Source: Streptomyces althioticus
GTDB lineage: Bacteria; Actinomycetota; Actinomycetes; Streptomycetales; Streptomycetaceae
NCBI GenBank assembly: GCA_014649355.1
Contig: BMSW01000019.1
Location: forward strand, 57,992-121,991
Reading direction: 5' to 3'
Length of the DNA: 64,000 nucleotides
This document shows, piece by piece, positions 15,780 to 24,373 of the stretch; positions within the stretch are counted from its first letter, which is position 1; the number at the start of each line of letters is the position of its first letter. The notes under the pieces were generated by a model. It was not told the origin of the DNA. It saw only the letters and a program-made list of their open reading frames with translations, and did not search any database. Position numbers and translations under genes: made by a program.

Positions 15780-16949
15780 TCAGCAGTCGCAGCCGCAGTC
15801 GCACCCGCTGCAACAGCCGTCCTCGCCGCCACAACTGCAACAGTTGCAGCACTCACAGCATTCGCAGCAGTCGCAGTCGCAGTTGTGGAGACAGCCTTCC
15901 TTGCGCTCACGCGTCCACGGGTCCTCGTACTCCCCGCAGCACATCTGGCACGTACAGGCGAGTCCCAGCCACACCGCGCATCCCGCCAGCAGCCCGCGCC
16001 GGTCCCGGCGCGGCGGTTCGGGCGGGGTGGGCCCACCCGGCGCACCGGGAGCACCCGGAGGGGCGTACGGATGCGAACCGTGGGCACAGGAGGGCGTACC
16101 GAAGGCGCGTCGGACCGAGTTGGGGAGTTCATGCACCAGAAGCCGGTGGGCGAGACCGCCGTCCGTGAACTCGGCCTCGCGCAGCGCCAGCCGGATGCCG
16201 TGCACGGCGTCGTCCGCGAGCCGGCGGGCCTCGTCGAGCGAGGTGCCGGTGGCGGTGAGCGGGTTCCAGGCGCCGGAGGCGGCGTCCGCCTCCCGGTCCT
16301 CCACCGCGTCCAGCAGATGCGCGAGCCGCCCGAAGAGGCGCCCGGCCTCCGCGAGAGGTGCGGCGTTGCCGGGCCGCCCTGCGAGCACCGCGGTGTGCGC
16401 GAAGGCGGCGGCGGTCGCCGTCTCGGTCGGCTCGGTGACGGTGAGGATGGGGGTGCCGGGTCCGGCCAGGGCCTCGATGCCGGTCTGCCGGTCCACCGCG
16501 TCGACCAGGACCGCCGTGTCGAACCCGACGTCGGAGCCGGTCCGGGCGCCCGCCCGGTCCCAGCCCGCCGCCACCCTGCGCGCGGCGAGCGCCACCGGAC
16601 GGCGGGCCAGCAGGCCGTCGCCGTCGGCGACATGGTCGCGCACCTTGGCCGAGGCGAGGACGAGGGAGACGGCCGCCGCCAGCCGCGCGCCCTCGCCGTG
16701 GGCGACGGACGCGGTGCGCATCCCGCGCAGCGGGCAGGGTCCCGCGGTCCGGCGTCCCCTGGGACCGGCCGGGTCCGCCTGAGCCTCCGTCAGGACGGAG
16801 ATGAGCAGCCCGTCGTAGTTGGTGACGATGCGCGCGAGCTGCCCGTGGTCGCCGCGCAGGGCCAGGCAGAGCCCGCAGAGATGGGCCGTCCACTGGGCGG
16901 TGAGCTTCTCGCCCAGCCGGTGACGGCAGGGCCTGACGATCCCGAACAC
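15780..16949 (-). CDS. DUF5685 family protein with extremely cysteine-rich C-terminal tail
   Basis: 389 residues. The N-terminus FGIVRPCRHRLG...HLCGLCLALRGDHGQLARIVTNYDG has Cys8 and a CGLC motif (25-28). With a later CPLRG it forms the conserved cysteine set of DUF5685. A mostly helical middle is followed by a Pro/Gly linker (about 310-330). The last 59 residues then contain 22 cysteines arranged as CC, CEC, CDC and CNC clusters, ending CDCGCDC. The family has no assigned function that I know. A metal-binding, metallothionein-like or Fe-S-rich tail is a reasonable guess. GTG at 16949 follows a GGGGGGA site and matches the family N-terminus. Confidence 0.82.
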   Translation of the reverse strand: MFGIVRPCRHRLGEKLTAQWTAHLCGLCLALRGDHGQLARIVTNYDGLLISVLTEAQADPAGPRGRRTAGPCPLRGMRTASVAHGEGARLAAAVSLVLASAKVRDHVADGDGLLARRPVALAARRVAAGWDRAGARTGSDVGFDTAVLVDAVDRQTGIEALAGPGTPILTVTEPTETATAAAFAHTAVLAGRPGNAAPLAEAGRLFGRLAHLLDAVEDREADAASGAWNPLTATGTSLDEARRLADDAVHGIRLALREAEFTDGGLAHRLLVHELPNSVRRAFGTPSCAHGSHPYAPPGAPGAPGGPTPPEPPRRDRRGLLAGCAVWLGLACTCQMCCGEYEDPWTRERKEGCLHNCDCDCCECCECCNCCSCGGEDGCCSGCDCGCDC

Positions 16950-17240
16950 GACGTCCCCCCGTGCATGTGTACGACGTTCGGCTGCGGCATCGTACCGGTC
17001 GCCGCGTTCACCCGGACGCACCCCTCTTCACCCGTACGCCGCGTAGAATCATATTTCACTCTCAGTCAGCATCCGTTTGTGTCACGGCCCTTGGGAAACC
17101 AGGACTCTCGACGGATTCGCTGTGCACCAGTACCGTCACAAACCCCCCGCGCGGCGTCTATCCACTTGGCGCACCCTCCGCATCATGGACGACCATAGGG
17201 ATGCGGAAAGCACGAAAGACCGCTGTGAGAGGAGGCGTCC

Positions 17241-17678
17241 ATGGGATCGGTACGCAAGGCGAGTGCCTGGCTTGGCCTCGTCGACGACAACGAAGACGAG
17301 CGTTACTACGACGACGACTACTCCGACGGGACCGAGCCCGGCGAGGCCTGGGTCACCGACCCTCGGGTCAAGGTGGCCGCGGACGCCGCCGAGGAGCGGG
17401 GCCGCCGGATCGGCACGGTCACCCCGGACAGCTTCCGGGACGCCCGCGCCATCGGTGAGCTGTTCCGCGAGGGCGTGCCGGTCATCATGAACCTCACGGC
17501 CATGGACGCCGCCGACGCCAAGCGCGTCGTCGACTTCGCGGCGGGCCTGATCTTCGGTCTGCGCGGCTCCATCGAGCGGGTGTCCAACCGCGTGTTCCTG
17601 CTCAGCCCCGCCGACACCGAGGTGGTCAGCGGCGAGCCGGCCGCGCACCGCACCGACGGTTTCTTCAACCAGAGCTGA
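17241..17678 (+). CDS. sflA: SepF-like protein (SflA type)
   Basis: 145 residues with SepF organisation: a short N-terminal amphipathic start (MGSVRKASAWLGLVDD), an acidic linker rich in Asp/Tyr, and a C-terminal SepF domain (about 55-135). That domain includes EGVPVIMNLTAMDAADAKRVVDFAAGLIFGLRGSIERV and VFLLSPADTEV. Classical SepF anchors FtsZ to the membrane. Streptomyces carries extra SepF-like proteins (SflA, SflB) that modulate Z-ring placement. This gene is not in the ftsZ cluster and sits beside an acyl-CoA dehydrogenase, so I assign it as SflA and not SepF itself. GGAGG precedes the ATG at the proper distance. Confidence 0.85.
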   Translation: MGSVRKASAWLGLVDDNEDERYYDDDYSDGTEPGEAWVTDPRVKVAADAAEERGRRIGTVTPDSFRDARAIGELFREGVPVIMNLTAMDAADAKRVVDFAAGLIFGLRGSIERVSNRVFLLSPADTEVVSGEPAAHRTDGFFNQS

Positions 17679-17679
17679 G

Positions 17680-17703
17680 GCGGGGCCGCCGAGCCGGCCC
17701 CGC
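17680..17703. terminator. Terminator between sflA and the acyl-CoA dehydrogenase gene
   Basis: GCGGGGCCG (17680-17688) pairs perfectly with CGGCCCCGC (17695-17703) over a 6-base loop. It starts two bases after the sflA stop and lies between convergent genes. Confidence 0.65.
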
Positions 17704-17717
17704 CCCCGCAGGCAGGC

Positions 17718-18908
17718 CTACCGGAAGGCGTCGATTCCGGTGAGCGCCTTGCCCAGCACGAGCTGGTGCATCTCCACGGTGCCCTCGTAGGTGAGCACCG
17801 ACTCCAGGTTCGTCGCGTGCCGCATCACCGGGTACTCCAGCGAGATCCCGTTGGCCCCGAGGATCGTCCGGGCCGTGCGGCAGATCTCGATCGCCTCGCG
17901 CACGTTGTTGAGTTTGCCGAAGCTGACCTGCTCGGGACGCAGGCGGCCGGCGTCCATCCGCCGCCCCAGATGGTGGGCGAGCAGGATGCCCTTGTGCAGT
18001 TCCACCGCCATGTCGGCGAGTTTGGCCTGGGTGAGCTGGAAGCCGCCGATGGGCCGCCCGAACTGCTCCCGTGACCTGGCGTAGTCGACGGCCGCCTCGA
18101 AGCAGGCGCGCGCGGCGCCCATCGAGCCCCACACGATCCCGTACCGGGCGTGCGACAGACAGCTCAGCGGACCCTTCAGCCCGGTCACCTCCGGCAGCAC
18201 CGCGTCGGCGGGCAGCCGTACGTCGTCCATGACCAGCTCGCTGGTGACGGAGGCGCGCAGGGACCACTTGTGCTTGATCTCCGGGGCCGAGAAGCCGGGC
18301 GCGTCGGTGGGGACGGCGAAGCCGCGGATGCCGTCGTCGGTCTGCGCCCAGACGACCGCGACCCCGGCCACGGACCCGTTGGTGATCCACATCTTGCGGC
18401 CGTTGAGCACCCAGTCGGAGCCGTCGCGCTTGGCGTAGGTGCGCATGGAGCCGGGGTCGGAGCCGTGGTCGGGCTCGGTCAGCCCGAAGCAGCCGATGAC
18501 CTCGCCGGCCGCCATCCGGGGCAGCCACTGCTGCTTCTGCTCCTCGCTGCCGAAGCGGTGGATCGCGTACATGGCGAGGGAGCCCTGCACGGAGACCAGG
18601 GAGCGGATGCCGGAGTCGGCCGCCTCCAGCTCCAGGCAGGCCAGCCCGTACTGCACGGCGCTCGCGCCCGCGCAGCCGTACCCGTCGAGGGACATGCCGA
18701 GCGCGCCGATCCCGCCGAGCTCCCGGGCCAGCCCGCGGACGTCGGGCAGCTCGCCCTTCTCGTACCAGTCCGCGACGTACGGCAGCACGCGGTCCGCCGC
18801 CCAGCCGCGCACGGTGTCCCGGATCGCCAGGTCCTCCGGCTCCAGCAGGTCGTCGAGGCCGAGGGGGTCGGCGGGGTCGAAGGCGGGCGGCTTCGCGGAC
18901 GCGGCCAT
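17718..18908 (-). CDS. Acyl-CoA dehydrogenase, glutaryl-CoA dehydrogenase-like
   Basis: 396 residues with the three acyl-CoA dehydrogenase segments. The N-terminal helical part is followed by the FAD/substrate motif CFGLTEPDHGSDPGSM (about 150-165) and KMWITNG. The C-terminal helical part has RSREQFGRPIGGFQLTQAKLADM, ANGI and TYEGTVEMHQLVLGKALTG. The glutamate in YEGT is the catalytic base position of the glutaryl-CoA dehydrogenase branch. So it probably oxidises glutaryl-CoA (lysine or tryptophan degradation) or a similar short acyl-CoA. ATG at 18908 is chosen over a longer frame that runs into the operator. A perfect palindrome at 18945-18961 suggests repressor control. Confidence 0.85.
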   Translation of the reverse strand: MAASAKPPAFDPADPLGLDDLLEPEDLAIRDTVRGWAADRVLPYVADWYEKGELPDVRGLARELGGIGALGMSLDGYGCAGASAVQYGLACLELEAADSGIRSLVSVQGSLAMYAIHRFGSEEQKQQWLPRMAAGEVIGCFGLTEPDHGSDPGSMRTYAKRDGSDWVLNGRKMWITNGSVAGVAVVWAQTDDGIRGFAVPTDAPGFSAPEIKHKWSLRASVTSELVMDDVRLPADAVLPEVTGLKGPLSCLSHARYGIVWGSMGAARACFEAAVDYARSREQFGRPIGGFQLTQAKLADMAVELHKGILLAHHLGRRMDAGRLRPEQVSFGKLNNVREAIEICRTARTILGANGISLEYPVMRHATNLESVLTYEGTVEMHQLVLGKALTGIDAFR

Positions 18909-18944
18909 GGGTGCACCCTCCGGGGGCTGGTCATCCGGTACGTC

Positions 18945-18961
18945 GACTAGCACTGCTAGTC
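18945..18961. promoter_or_regulatory. Perfect palindrome, candidate repressor operator
   Basis: GACTAGCA-C-TGCTAGTC is an exact 8-bp inverted repeat 37-53 bases upstream of the acyl-CoA dehydrogenase start. Its form is typical of a TetR-class operator controlling acyl-CoA catabolism. No regulator gene is adjacent, so it would be controlled in trans. Confidence 0.55.
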
Positions 18962-19024
18962 AGAGGCTCGGCCCGACGTTACGACGCGGCCCTCGCCCCG
19001 TCCACCCCGGCCCACGCCGGACGC

Positions 19025-19185
19025 GTCACACCTTGATCCCTGACCCGTGTGATTCCCCGCCGCGCGGGGCTCCACAGCGCCACCGACAGTTCTCGTGAGG
19101 CCGGTGCCGGACCGTCCCGTCTCCTCCGGTCTGCCGGGTCAGACCTTCACGCCCGAGCCGCGCGACTCCCGCTGCGCGGGCATCC
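19025..19185 (-). repeat. Diverged duplication of the 3' end of the MFS gene
   Basis: Bases 19025-19073 and 19138-19185 align closely (roughly three quarters identical by eye). Read on the minus strand, both encode an ending of the form ES(R/H)GSG(V/I)KV followed by a stop. The gene in use ends at the first copy met (19139). The other copy lies 113 bases further downstream and would be reached only by a frame change. See the separate finding. Confidence 0.6.
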
Positions 19186-20893
19186 GGTTGGGGATGTCGC
19201 CGAGATCCGGGGCGGGAGACGCCTCGGAGGTGGTCCCGGAAGCGGGGGCGGAGGGGGCCTGGCCCGGAGATGTCGCGGACTCGGGCCCGGAGAGTGCTGT
19301 TGAGCCGGCCCGGGCCGGAGACGCACCGGACGCGGGTCCGGAGGGTGTCTCCTCCGGGTCGCAGTGCATCAGGCGCGGCAGACGCAGGGCCATCGCCGCG
19401 CCGGCGAGCAGCAGGCCCGCGCTGACCAGGAGCGTGACGTGCAGGCCGTGGACGAAGGAGTGGCGGGCGGCCAGGCGCAGCGCCTCGCCCGCGGGACCGC
19501 CGAGGCGGGCCGCGACCTCGTACGCCTCGCCCAGCGAGTGCGCCGCCGCGGCGGACGCGGAGGCCGGCACCCCGGGGACCTGGGAGAGGCCGGGCGCGTA
19601 GGCCGCGTTCATCACGCTGCCGAGCAGCGCGATGCCGATGCCCGCGCCGAGCTGGTAGGACGTCTCGCCGATGGCGGCCGCCCCGCCGGCCTGGTCCTGC
19701 GGGGCCTCGCTGAGCATCGACTCGTACGCGCCGAAGAGGGTGGTCTCCAGGCCGAAGCCGAGCAGCACGAACCCGCCGAGCAGCAGCGGGGCGTTGTCCT
19801 CGCCGCCCATGGCGGTCAGCAGCACCACCGCCCCGGCCGTGAGGCAGAAGCCGAGGGAGACCATGCGGCGCGGGCCGAACCGGCGCAGCATCCTGGCGCC
19901 CGCGAGGCCCGCGGCCATCGCCGCGAAGGTGAGCGGCACCAGCCGCAGCCCGGTCTCCAGCGGGGACAGTCCGAGCACCAGCTGGAGGTACTGCGCGGCG
20001 ATCAGCTCGAGGCCCACCAGGGCGAGCATGGCCAGCACGATGCAGCCGACCGAGGTGCTGAACGCGGGCCGGGAGAACATCCGCAGGTCGAGCAGCGGAT
20101 GCGTCCGCCTGCGCTGCCGGCGGACGAACAGCGCCAGCAGGACGGCCCCCGCGGCCAGCGGCAGCAGCGTGGCCGCGCCGCCGAGCTCGCCCGCGCCGAG
20201 CCGCTTCACCCCGAGGACCACCGCGAACAGCCCGGCGGCGGCCGTGAGCGCGCCGACGACGTCCCAGGGGCCCTCGCCGTCGCCCTTCGACTCGGGCAGC
20301 AGGATCCGCCCGACGGGCAGGCTGACCAGCATCAGCGGGATGTTGACCAGGAAGACCGAGCCCCACCAGAAGTGCTCCAGCAGGAACCCGCCGAGCAGCG
20401 GTCCGACCGCGGCGCCCACGGCGGCGACGGCGCTCCAGACGCCGATGGCGAGCGCCCGCTCACGGCGGTCGGGGAAGACCTGGCGCAGGATCGACAGCGT
20501 GGCCGGCATGATCATCGCGCCGCCGACGCCGAGCAGCGCCCGCGCCACGATCAGCAGGTGCGCGTCGTCAGCGAAGGCCGCCATGGCCGAGGCGACGCCG
20601 AACAGGGTGTAGCCGAGGAGGAGGACGCGTCTGCGGCCGACGCGGTCGCCGAGCGTGCCGAACAGGATCAGCAGCGAGGCGCAGACCAGCGGATAGGCGT
20701 CGACGATCCAGAGCAGTTCCACCGCGCCGGGCTTGAGGTCCTCGGTGACGGCGGGGACGGCCACGTGCAGCACGGTGGCGTCGACGGCGACCAGCAGCAG
20801 GCTGACGCAGAGGACGACGAGCACCACCCACCGGTTGGCACCGGCCCCGGCCGCCCGACGGCGCAGCGCGGCGGCCGTGGTCGTCCCGGACAT
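19139..20893 (-). CDS. MFS drug/proton antiporter, DHA2 (EmrB/QacA) type
   Basis: 584 residues with about 14 predicted membrane helices. Motif A-like GTLGDRVGRRRVLLLGYTLFG follows helix 2. The antiporter motif C region GVWSAVAAVGAAVGPLLGG lies in helix 5. VDATVLHVAVPAV in helix 1 carries the Asp conserved in the 14-helix family. It probably exports a hydrophobic or cationic compound. The last 65 residues form a cytoplasmic Ser/Pro/Ala/Gly-rich tail with degenerate repeats (SGPxSG, ASGTTSEASP). ATG at 20893 has GGGAGG upstream. No dedicated regulator lies next to it. Confidence 0.88.
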   Translation of the reverse strand: MSGTTTAAALRRRAAGAGANRWVVLVVLCVSLLLVAVDATVLHVAVPAVTEDLKPGAVELLWIVDAYPLVCASLLILFGTLGDRVGRRRVLLLGYTLFGVASAMAAFADDAHLLIVARALLGVGGAMIMPATLSILRQVFPDRRERALAIGVWSAVAAVGAAVGPLLGGFLLEHFWWGSVFLVNIPLMLVSLPVGRILLPESKGDGEGPWDVVGALTAAAGLFAVVLGVKRLGAGELGGAATLLPLAAGAVLLALFVRRQRRRTHPLLDLRMFSRPAFSTSVGCIVLAMLALVGLELIAAQYLQLVLGLSPLETGLRLVPLTFAAMAAGLAGARMLRRFGPRRMVSLGFCLTAGAVVLLTAMGGEDNAPLLLGGFVLLGFGLETTLFGAYESMLSEAPQDQAGGAAAIGETSYQLGAGIGIALLGSVMNAAYAPGLSQVPGVPASASAAAAHSLGEAYEVAARLGGPAGEALRLAARHSFVHGLHVTLLVSAGLLLAGAAMALRLPRLMHCDPEETPSGPASGASPARAGSTALSGPESATSPGQAPSAPASGTTSEASPAPDLGDIPNRMPAQRESRGSGVKV

Positions 20894-21168
20894 GTACGTA
20901 CCTCCCAGAAGTTCCCTCGCGGATGCCGCGGGCTCACGGGGTGGGGGACTCCCCCGTGCCTCGGCCGGAGAGGAGCGGTCTCCCCCGGCCCGCGCGGCGA
21001 ACGGCGAGTGACACGTCAGAGTACGCGAGGGAACGCCGAGGTCGAGTGGCGGGCCTCTCAACCTCGCGGCTGATCCGTGTGGCGTACACCACTCTCCGGC
21101 CCGCCCCTCCGTACCGCTTCCCCGCCGACGCGGGCGGGCCGGTTCCGGGCCCGGTCGATAATCGGCGC

Positions 21169-22449
21169 GTGAACGATCTCGAGACGCGTGCCGCCGTGGC
21201 CCGCCCCGGAGCTCTTCGCCGGGCCGCCCCGGCGCTCCTCGGGTACGCCGCCGTGCGTGCCCTGGGCCTGGTCGTCCTGGCCCTGTGGAGCGAGGCGCGC
21301 GGCAAGGGCGCGTACACCTTGCTGACCGCCCGCTGGGACTCCCTCTGGTACACAAGGGTCGCCGAGCTGGGGTACGGCTACGAGGTGCGGCTCCCGAACG
21401 GGGACGTGCACTCCAACCTGGCGTTCTTCCCTCTGCTGCCGTGGCTGGAGCGGCTGGCCGCGGCGGTGTCCCCGCTGTCGTACGCGGACGGGGGGTTCGT
21501 GGTGAGCCTGCTCGCCTCGCTCGCCGCGGCCTGGGGGATCTTCGCGGTGGCCGACCATCTCCACGGGCGGCGGGCCGGGGTGTGCGCGGTGCTGCTGTGG
21601 GCGGTGCTGCCGGTCGGGATCGTGCAGTCGATGGCGTACAGCGAGTCGCTGTTCACGGCGCTGGCGGCCTGGGCGCTGTACGCGGTGCTCACGGGGCGCT
21701 GGGTGACGGCGGGCCTGCTGGCGGGGCTGGCGGGGCTGACCCGGCCGGTGGGGCTCGCGGTGGTCGCGGCGGTGTGGGCGGCCGGGGTGGCGGCCTTCCT
21801 GCGGGAGCGCTCCGGCTCCTCCTTCGTGGGGGACGGCAGTGCGGTACCGGCGGGCGGCGCGCGCGGCGACGGCCACGCCGGTCCCCCGTCCGGCGCCCCG
21901 CGTACGAGCGCACCGGACGGCGCTCCACCGTCGTCGCACGCCCCCGGTGTGCGCCTGCGCCGGGTGGCCGGGATGCTGCTCGCGCCCCTGGGGGCCGCCG
22001 GGTACGTCCTGTGGGTCGGCGACCGCACCGGGGGCGGCCCGCTGGGCTACCTCGCCGTGCAGGCCGGCTGGCGCAACGGCTTCGACGGCGGCTACGCCTT
22101 CGCCCGGTTCGTCGCCGGACGGTTCACGTCCTTCCCGTCGGCCCTCGCCGGGGCCGCCCTGGTCGTCGGCGTGGCTCTGGTGGTGTGGCTCTACGTCCTG
22201 TGCGTACGCCGGGGGCAGCCGCTGCCGCTGCTGGTCTACGCCGGCACGGTCACCGCGCTCGCCCTGTGCGCGTCGAGCTACTTCGGGTCGAAACCGCGGC
22301 TGCTGATGCCGGCCTTCCCGCTGCTCCTGCCGCTCGCCATGGCCCTGGCCCGGGCGCGGACACGCCTGCTCGCGGCGTGGCTGGGGACGGTCGCGGCGGC
22401 CTCGGCGGCGTACGGCGCCTTCTGGCTGAACGGGTCGGGACCGCCCTGA
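21169..22449 (+). CDS. Polytopic mannosyltransferase-like membrane protein (PIG-V type)
   Basis: 426 residues. The N-terminal helix is followed by ARWDSLWYTRVAELGYGYE, an outer loop with an acidic WD motif, and FFPLLPWLERL, both typical of PIG-V-like mannosyltransferases (GT-C fold). Eight to ten hydrophobic segments follow. YSESLFTALAAWALY and a late SYFGSKPRLLMPAFPLLLPLA are also family-like. It should use a polyprenyl-phosphate sugar donor to glycosylate a protein or lipid outside the membrane; the acceptor is unknown. A hydrophilic Gly/Pro-rich insert of about 55 residues lies near residues 205-260. GTG at 21169 is the first start that keeps the cytoplasmic N-terminus short. Confidence 0.75.
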   Translation: MNDLETRAAVARPGALRRAAPALLGYAAVRALGLVVLALWSEARGKGAYTLLTARWDSLWYTRVAELGYGYEVRLPNGDVHSNLAFFPLLPWLERLAAAVSPLSYADGGFVVSLLASLAAAWGIFAVADHLHGRRAGVCAVLLWAVLPVGIVQSMAYSESLFTALAAWALYAVLTGRWVTAGLLAGLAGLTRPVGLAVVAAVWAAGVAAFLRERSGSSFVGDGSAVPAGGARGDGHAGPPSGAPRTSAPDGAPPSSHAPGVRLRRVAGMLLAPLGAAGYVLWVGDRTGGGPLGYLAVQAGWRNGFDGGYAFARFVAGRFTSFPSALAGAALVVGVALVVWLYVLCVRRGQPLPLLVYAGTVTALALCASSYFGSKPRLLMPAFPLLLPLAMALARARTRLLAAWLGTVAAASAAYGAFWLNGSGPP

Positions 22450-22683
22450 TCCCGCCGGCCCGGCCGGCCGGTGAGCGGCAGGGGAATTCCACGCCGTCAA
22501 CAGGTGAACCAATTCCGACAGCCCATAAACCGGAAGCGCTCGGCATGCCCAAAACAATTGCGGGCGGGGGCTCGGATTCGCCGGAAATAAAGGCGCCGTC
22601 TGAGAGGAATGCCACATCACATCGTCATCACAAAGACGCTGAATCGTCGGGTCGGCACACTCACTCGCTGTAACGTCGATTGG

Positions 22684-23688
22684 GTGCGTACCGAACGGAG
22701 TCACACCCGTCTGGACCGGGTGTTCGCGAGGCTGGACCGTGAGCCGGAGCGACCGGCCCACGTCGGCATGCCGCGAATGAGCCGGCACCGGATCGTGCTC
22801 CTCGGCGCGACCCTGGCCTTCTACGCGGCGATCGTGTGGGCCGTGGTGGTCACCTCCTGGCTGGTCCGCCTGGACTGGCAGGTCATGTTCTTCCGCCCCT
22901 ACCAGCAGTGGCCGGAGCTGCACGCCTTCGTCGACTACTACGTGGTGCTGGGCCAGCGCGGCCCCACCGCCGTGATGGTCGCCGCCTGGCTCGGCTGGCG
23001 CTCCTGGCGGCAGCACACCCTGCGTCCGCTGCTCGCCCTCGGCGTCTCCCTGCTGCTGCTCAACATCACGGTGGGCGCCGCGAAGTACGGCATGGGGCGG
23101 CTCGGACCGCACTATGCGACCGAGATCGGCTCGAACGAGATGTGGCTCGGCGGCGATATATTTCCGAGCGGTCACACCGCGAACGCCGTGGTGACCTGGG
23201 GAATCCTGGCCTATCTGGCCTCCACCCCGCGGGCCCGCCGCTGGCTTTCAGCACTGTCGGCCGTGACGTCCCTGGGCGTCGGGCTGTCCACCGTCTACAT
23301 CGGCACCCACTGGCTCAGCGACGTCCTGCTGGGCTGGGCCGCGGGCCTGCTCATCCTGCTCGCGCTGCCCTGGTTCGAGCCGCTGATCGCGCGGGCCGAG
23401 GCGCGGATCCTCGCCGTGCGGGACCGGCTGCGCGACCGCCGCGGGTCCAAGGCGCCGGTGCCCGCCCCGGCGGGCCGGCCCGTCGTGGTCCGTCCGCTCA
23501 CCGAGCGCCCCGTCGGCGCGGTGCACGAGCCGGTTGCCGCCGGGCGCGCGGCACGGTCGCCGGTCTATCTCGCGCCCGGCCCGCACACCAGCCGCGCCGA
23601 GCGCTCCCCGGTGACGCCCGCGGGCAGCCGGCGCCCGCAGCACACCGACCGCCACCCGCGCGGGACGACACCGGCGCCGCGCCCCTGA
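22684..23688 (+). CDS. PAP2 superfamily membrane phosphatase
   Basis: 334 residues. The PAP2 phosphatase signature is complete: KYGMGRLGPH (motif 1), FPSGHTANAV (motif 2) and STVYIGTHWLSDVLLGW (motif 3 with catalytic His and Asp), embedded in five or six membrane helices. The likely substrates are undecaprenyl pyrophosphate or phosphatidic acid. A basic Pro/Arg-rich cytoplasmic tail of about 90 residues follows the last helix. GTG at 22684 is preferred because the frame upstream of it (from 22609) looks like promoter DNA. A strong hairpin follows the stop. Confidence 0.85.
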   Translation: MRTERSHTRLDRVFARLDREPERPAHVGMPRMSRHRIVLLGATLAFYAAIVWAVVVTSWLVRLDWQVMFFRPYQQWPELHAFVDYYVVLGQRGPTAVMVAAWLGWRSWRQHTLRPLLALGVSLLLLNITVGAAKYGMGRLGPHYATEIGSNEMWLGGDIFPSGHTANAVVTWGILAYLASTPRARRWLSALSAVTSLGVGLSTVYIGTHWLSDVLLGWAAGLLILLALPWFEPLIARAEARILAVRDRLRDRRGSKAPVPAPAGRPVVVRPLTERPVGAVHEPVAAGRAARSPVYLAPGPHTSRAERSPVTPAGSRRPQHTDRHPRGTTPAPRP

Positions 23689-23705
23689 GGGACTGCCACA
23701 CATGC

Positions 23706-23744
23706 CGACGGCCCCGGTCCTCCGCTCGAGGACCGGGGCCGTCG
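23706..23744. terminator. Bidirectional terminator after the PAP2 gene
   Basis: A perfect 17-bp stem (23706-23722 with 23728-23744) and 5-base loop CGCTC, between convergent stops at 23688 and 23752. Confidence 0.85.
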
Positions 23745-23751
23745 GGGTGTC

Positions 23752-23967
23752 TCAGCCCTTCCAGGCCCGCGCCACCCGGCCGTCCCTCACCTCGAAGTTC
23801 AGCCGGCCCACGCGGTACTCCATGGTGACGATCGTCCCCGGCGCCAGGGCCCGTACCGAGGACCAGCCGCGCTCGCGCGCGAGGTGCTCGGCCCGGTCGG
23901 CGGCGAGGCCGACATAGGCGTCCGGACTGTCGCTGGGTTCCGTGGGGGGTGTCGGAATGGGTGCCAT
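23752..23967 (-). CDS. Peptidase inhibitor I78-like small protein
   Basis: 71 residues. The segment DRAEHLARERGWSSVRALAPGTIVTMEYRVGRLNFEV followed by DGRVARAWKG has the I78 layout, in which a binding loop (here TMEYRVGRLN) precedes a final GRV-R motif. The characterised member is a fungal/bacterial inhibitor of serine proteases. No signal peptide is present, so it would act inside the cell. ATG at 23967. Assignment rests on pattern recognition of a short family. Confidence 0.65.
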   Translation of the reverse strand: MAPIPTPPTEPSDSPDAYVGLAADRAEHLARERGWSSVRALAPGTIVTMEYRVGRLNFEVRDGRVARAWKG

Positions 23968-24373
23968 GCGGCCACGCTATGCCCTGGCCCGGAAACGGGG
24001 AAGTCCGCGCCGGAAGCCGGCGCCCTGGACCATCCGTGGTCACACTTGTGTCACAGGATCACGACGGGGGCGTACGGGCGGCCGTCACCCGAAAGAGCGG
24101 TTCCGCGCTTCGCCCGGCGGCATTCGAAAAAGGCCTCGAGTACCTCGCCGTGGCCCCGACAAACCTCGAAAGAATTGCGTCGCGTGAGGTATTCGGGAAG
24201 GCCTCCGCAGCGCATATCCGGGCGGGCCCGGTCGACCCGTGAAAGGGATGTGCACAAGAAGTGCGCATTTTCGTCACATGGGTCGGCATGCCCAGGCGGA
24301 CGGGACGAGCGCGACGGGCGAGGGCCCCTCCGGACGGCCGGAGGGGCCCTGGTGCCCGGGTGGAGGGGGCGCC
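23968..24373. other. Intergenic region, 406 bases
   Basis: Slightly less GC-rich than its surroundings. It carries the promoter side of the I78 gene and, at 24321-24350, the terminator of the Rpf-type gene. Short reading frames on both strands here lack ribosome binding sites and codon bias, so I annotate none. Confidence 0.5.
24321..24350 (-). terminator. Terminator of the Rpf-type gene
   Basis: AGGGCCCCTCCGG (24321-24333) pairs perfectly with CCGGAGGGGCCCT (24338-24350) over an ACGG loop, 24-53 bases past the stop codon. Confidence 0.8.

Noticed and set aside
24051..24257. 68-residue minus-strand frame in the I78-Rpf gap
   Set aside because: No ribosome binding site, no codon bias and no recognisable similarity.
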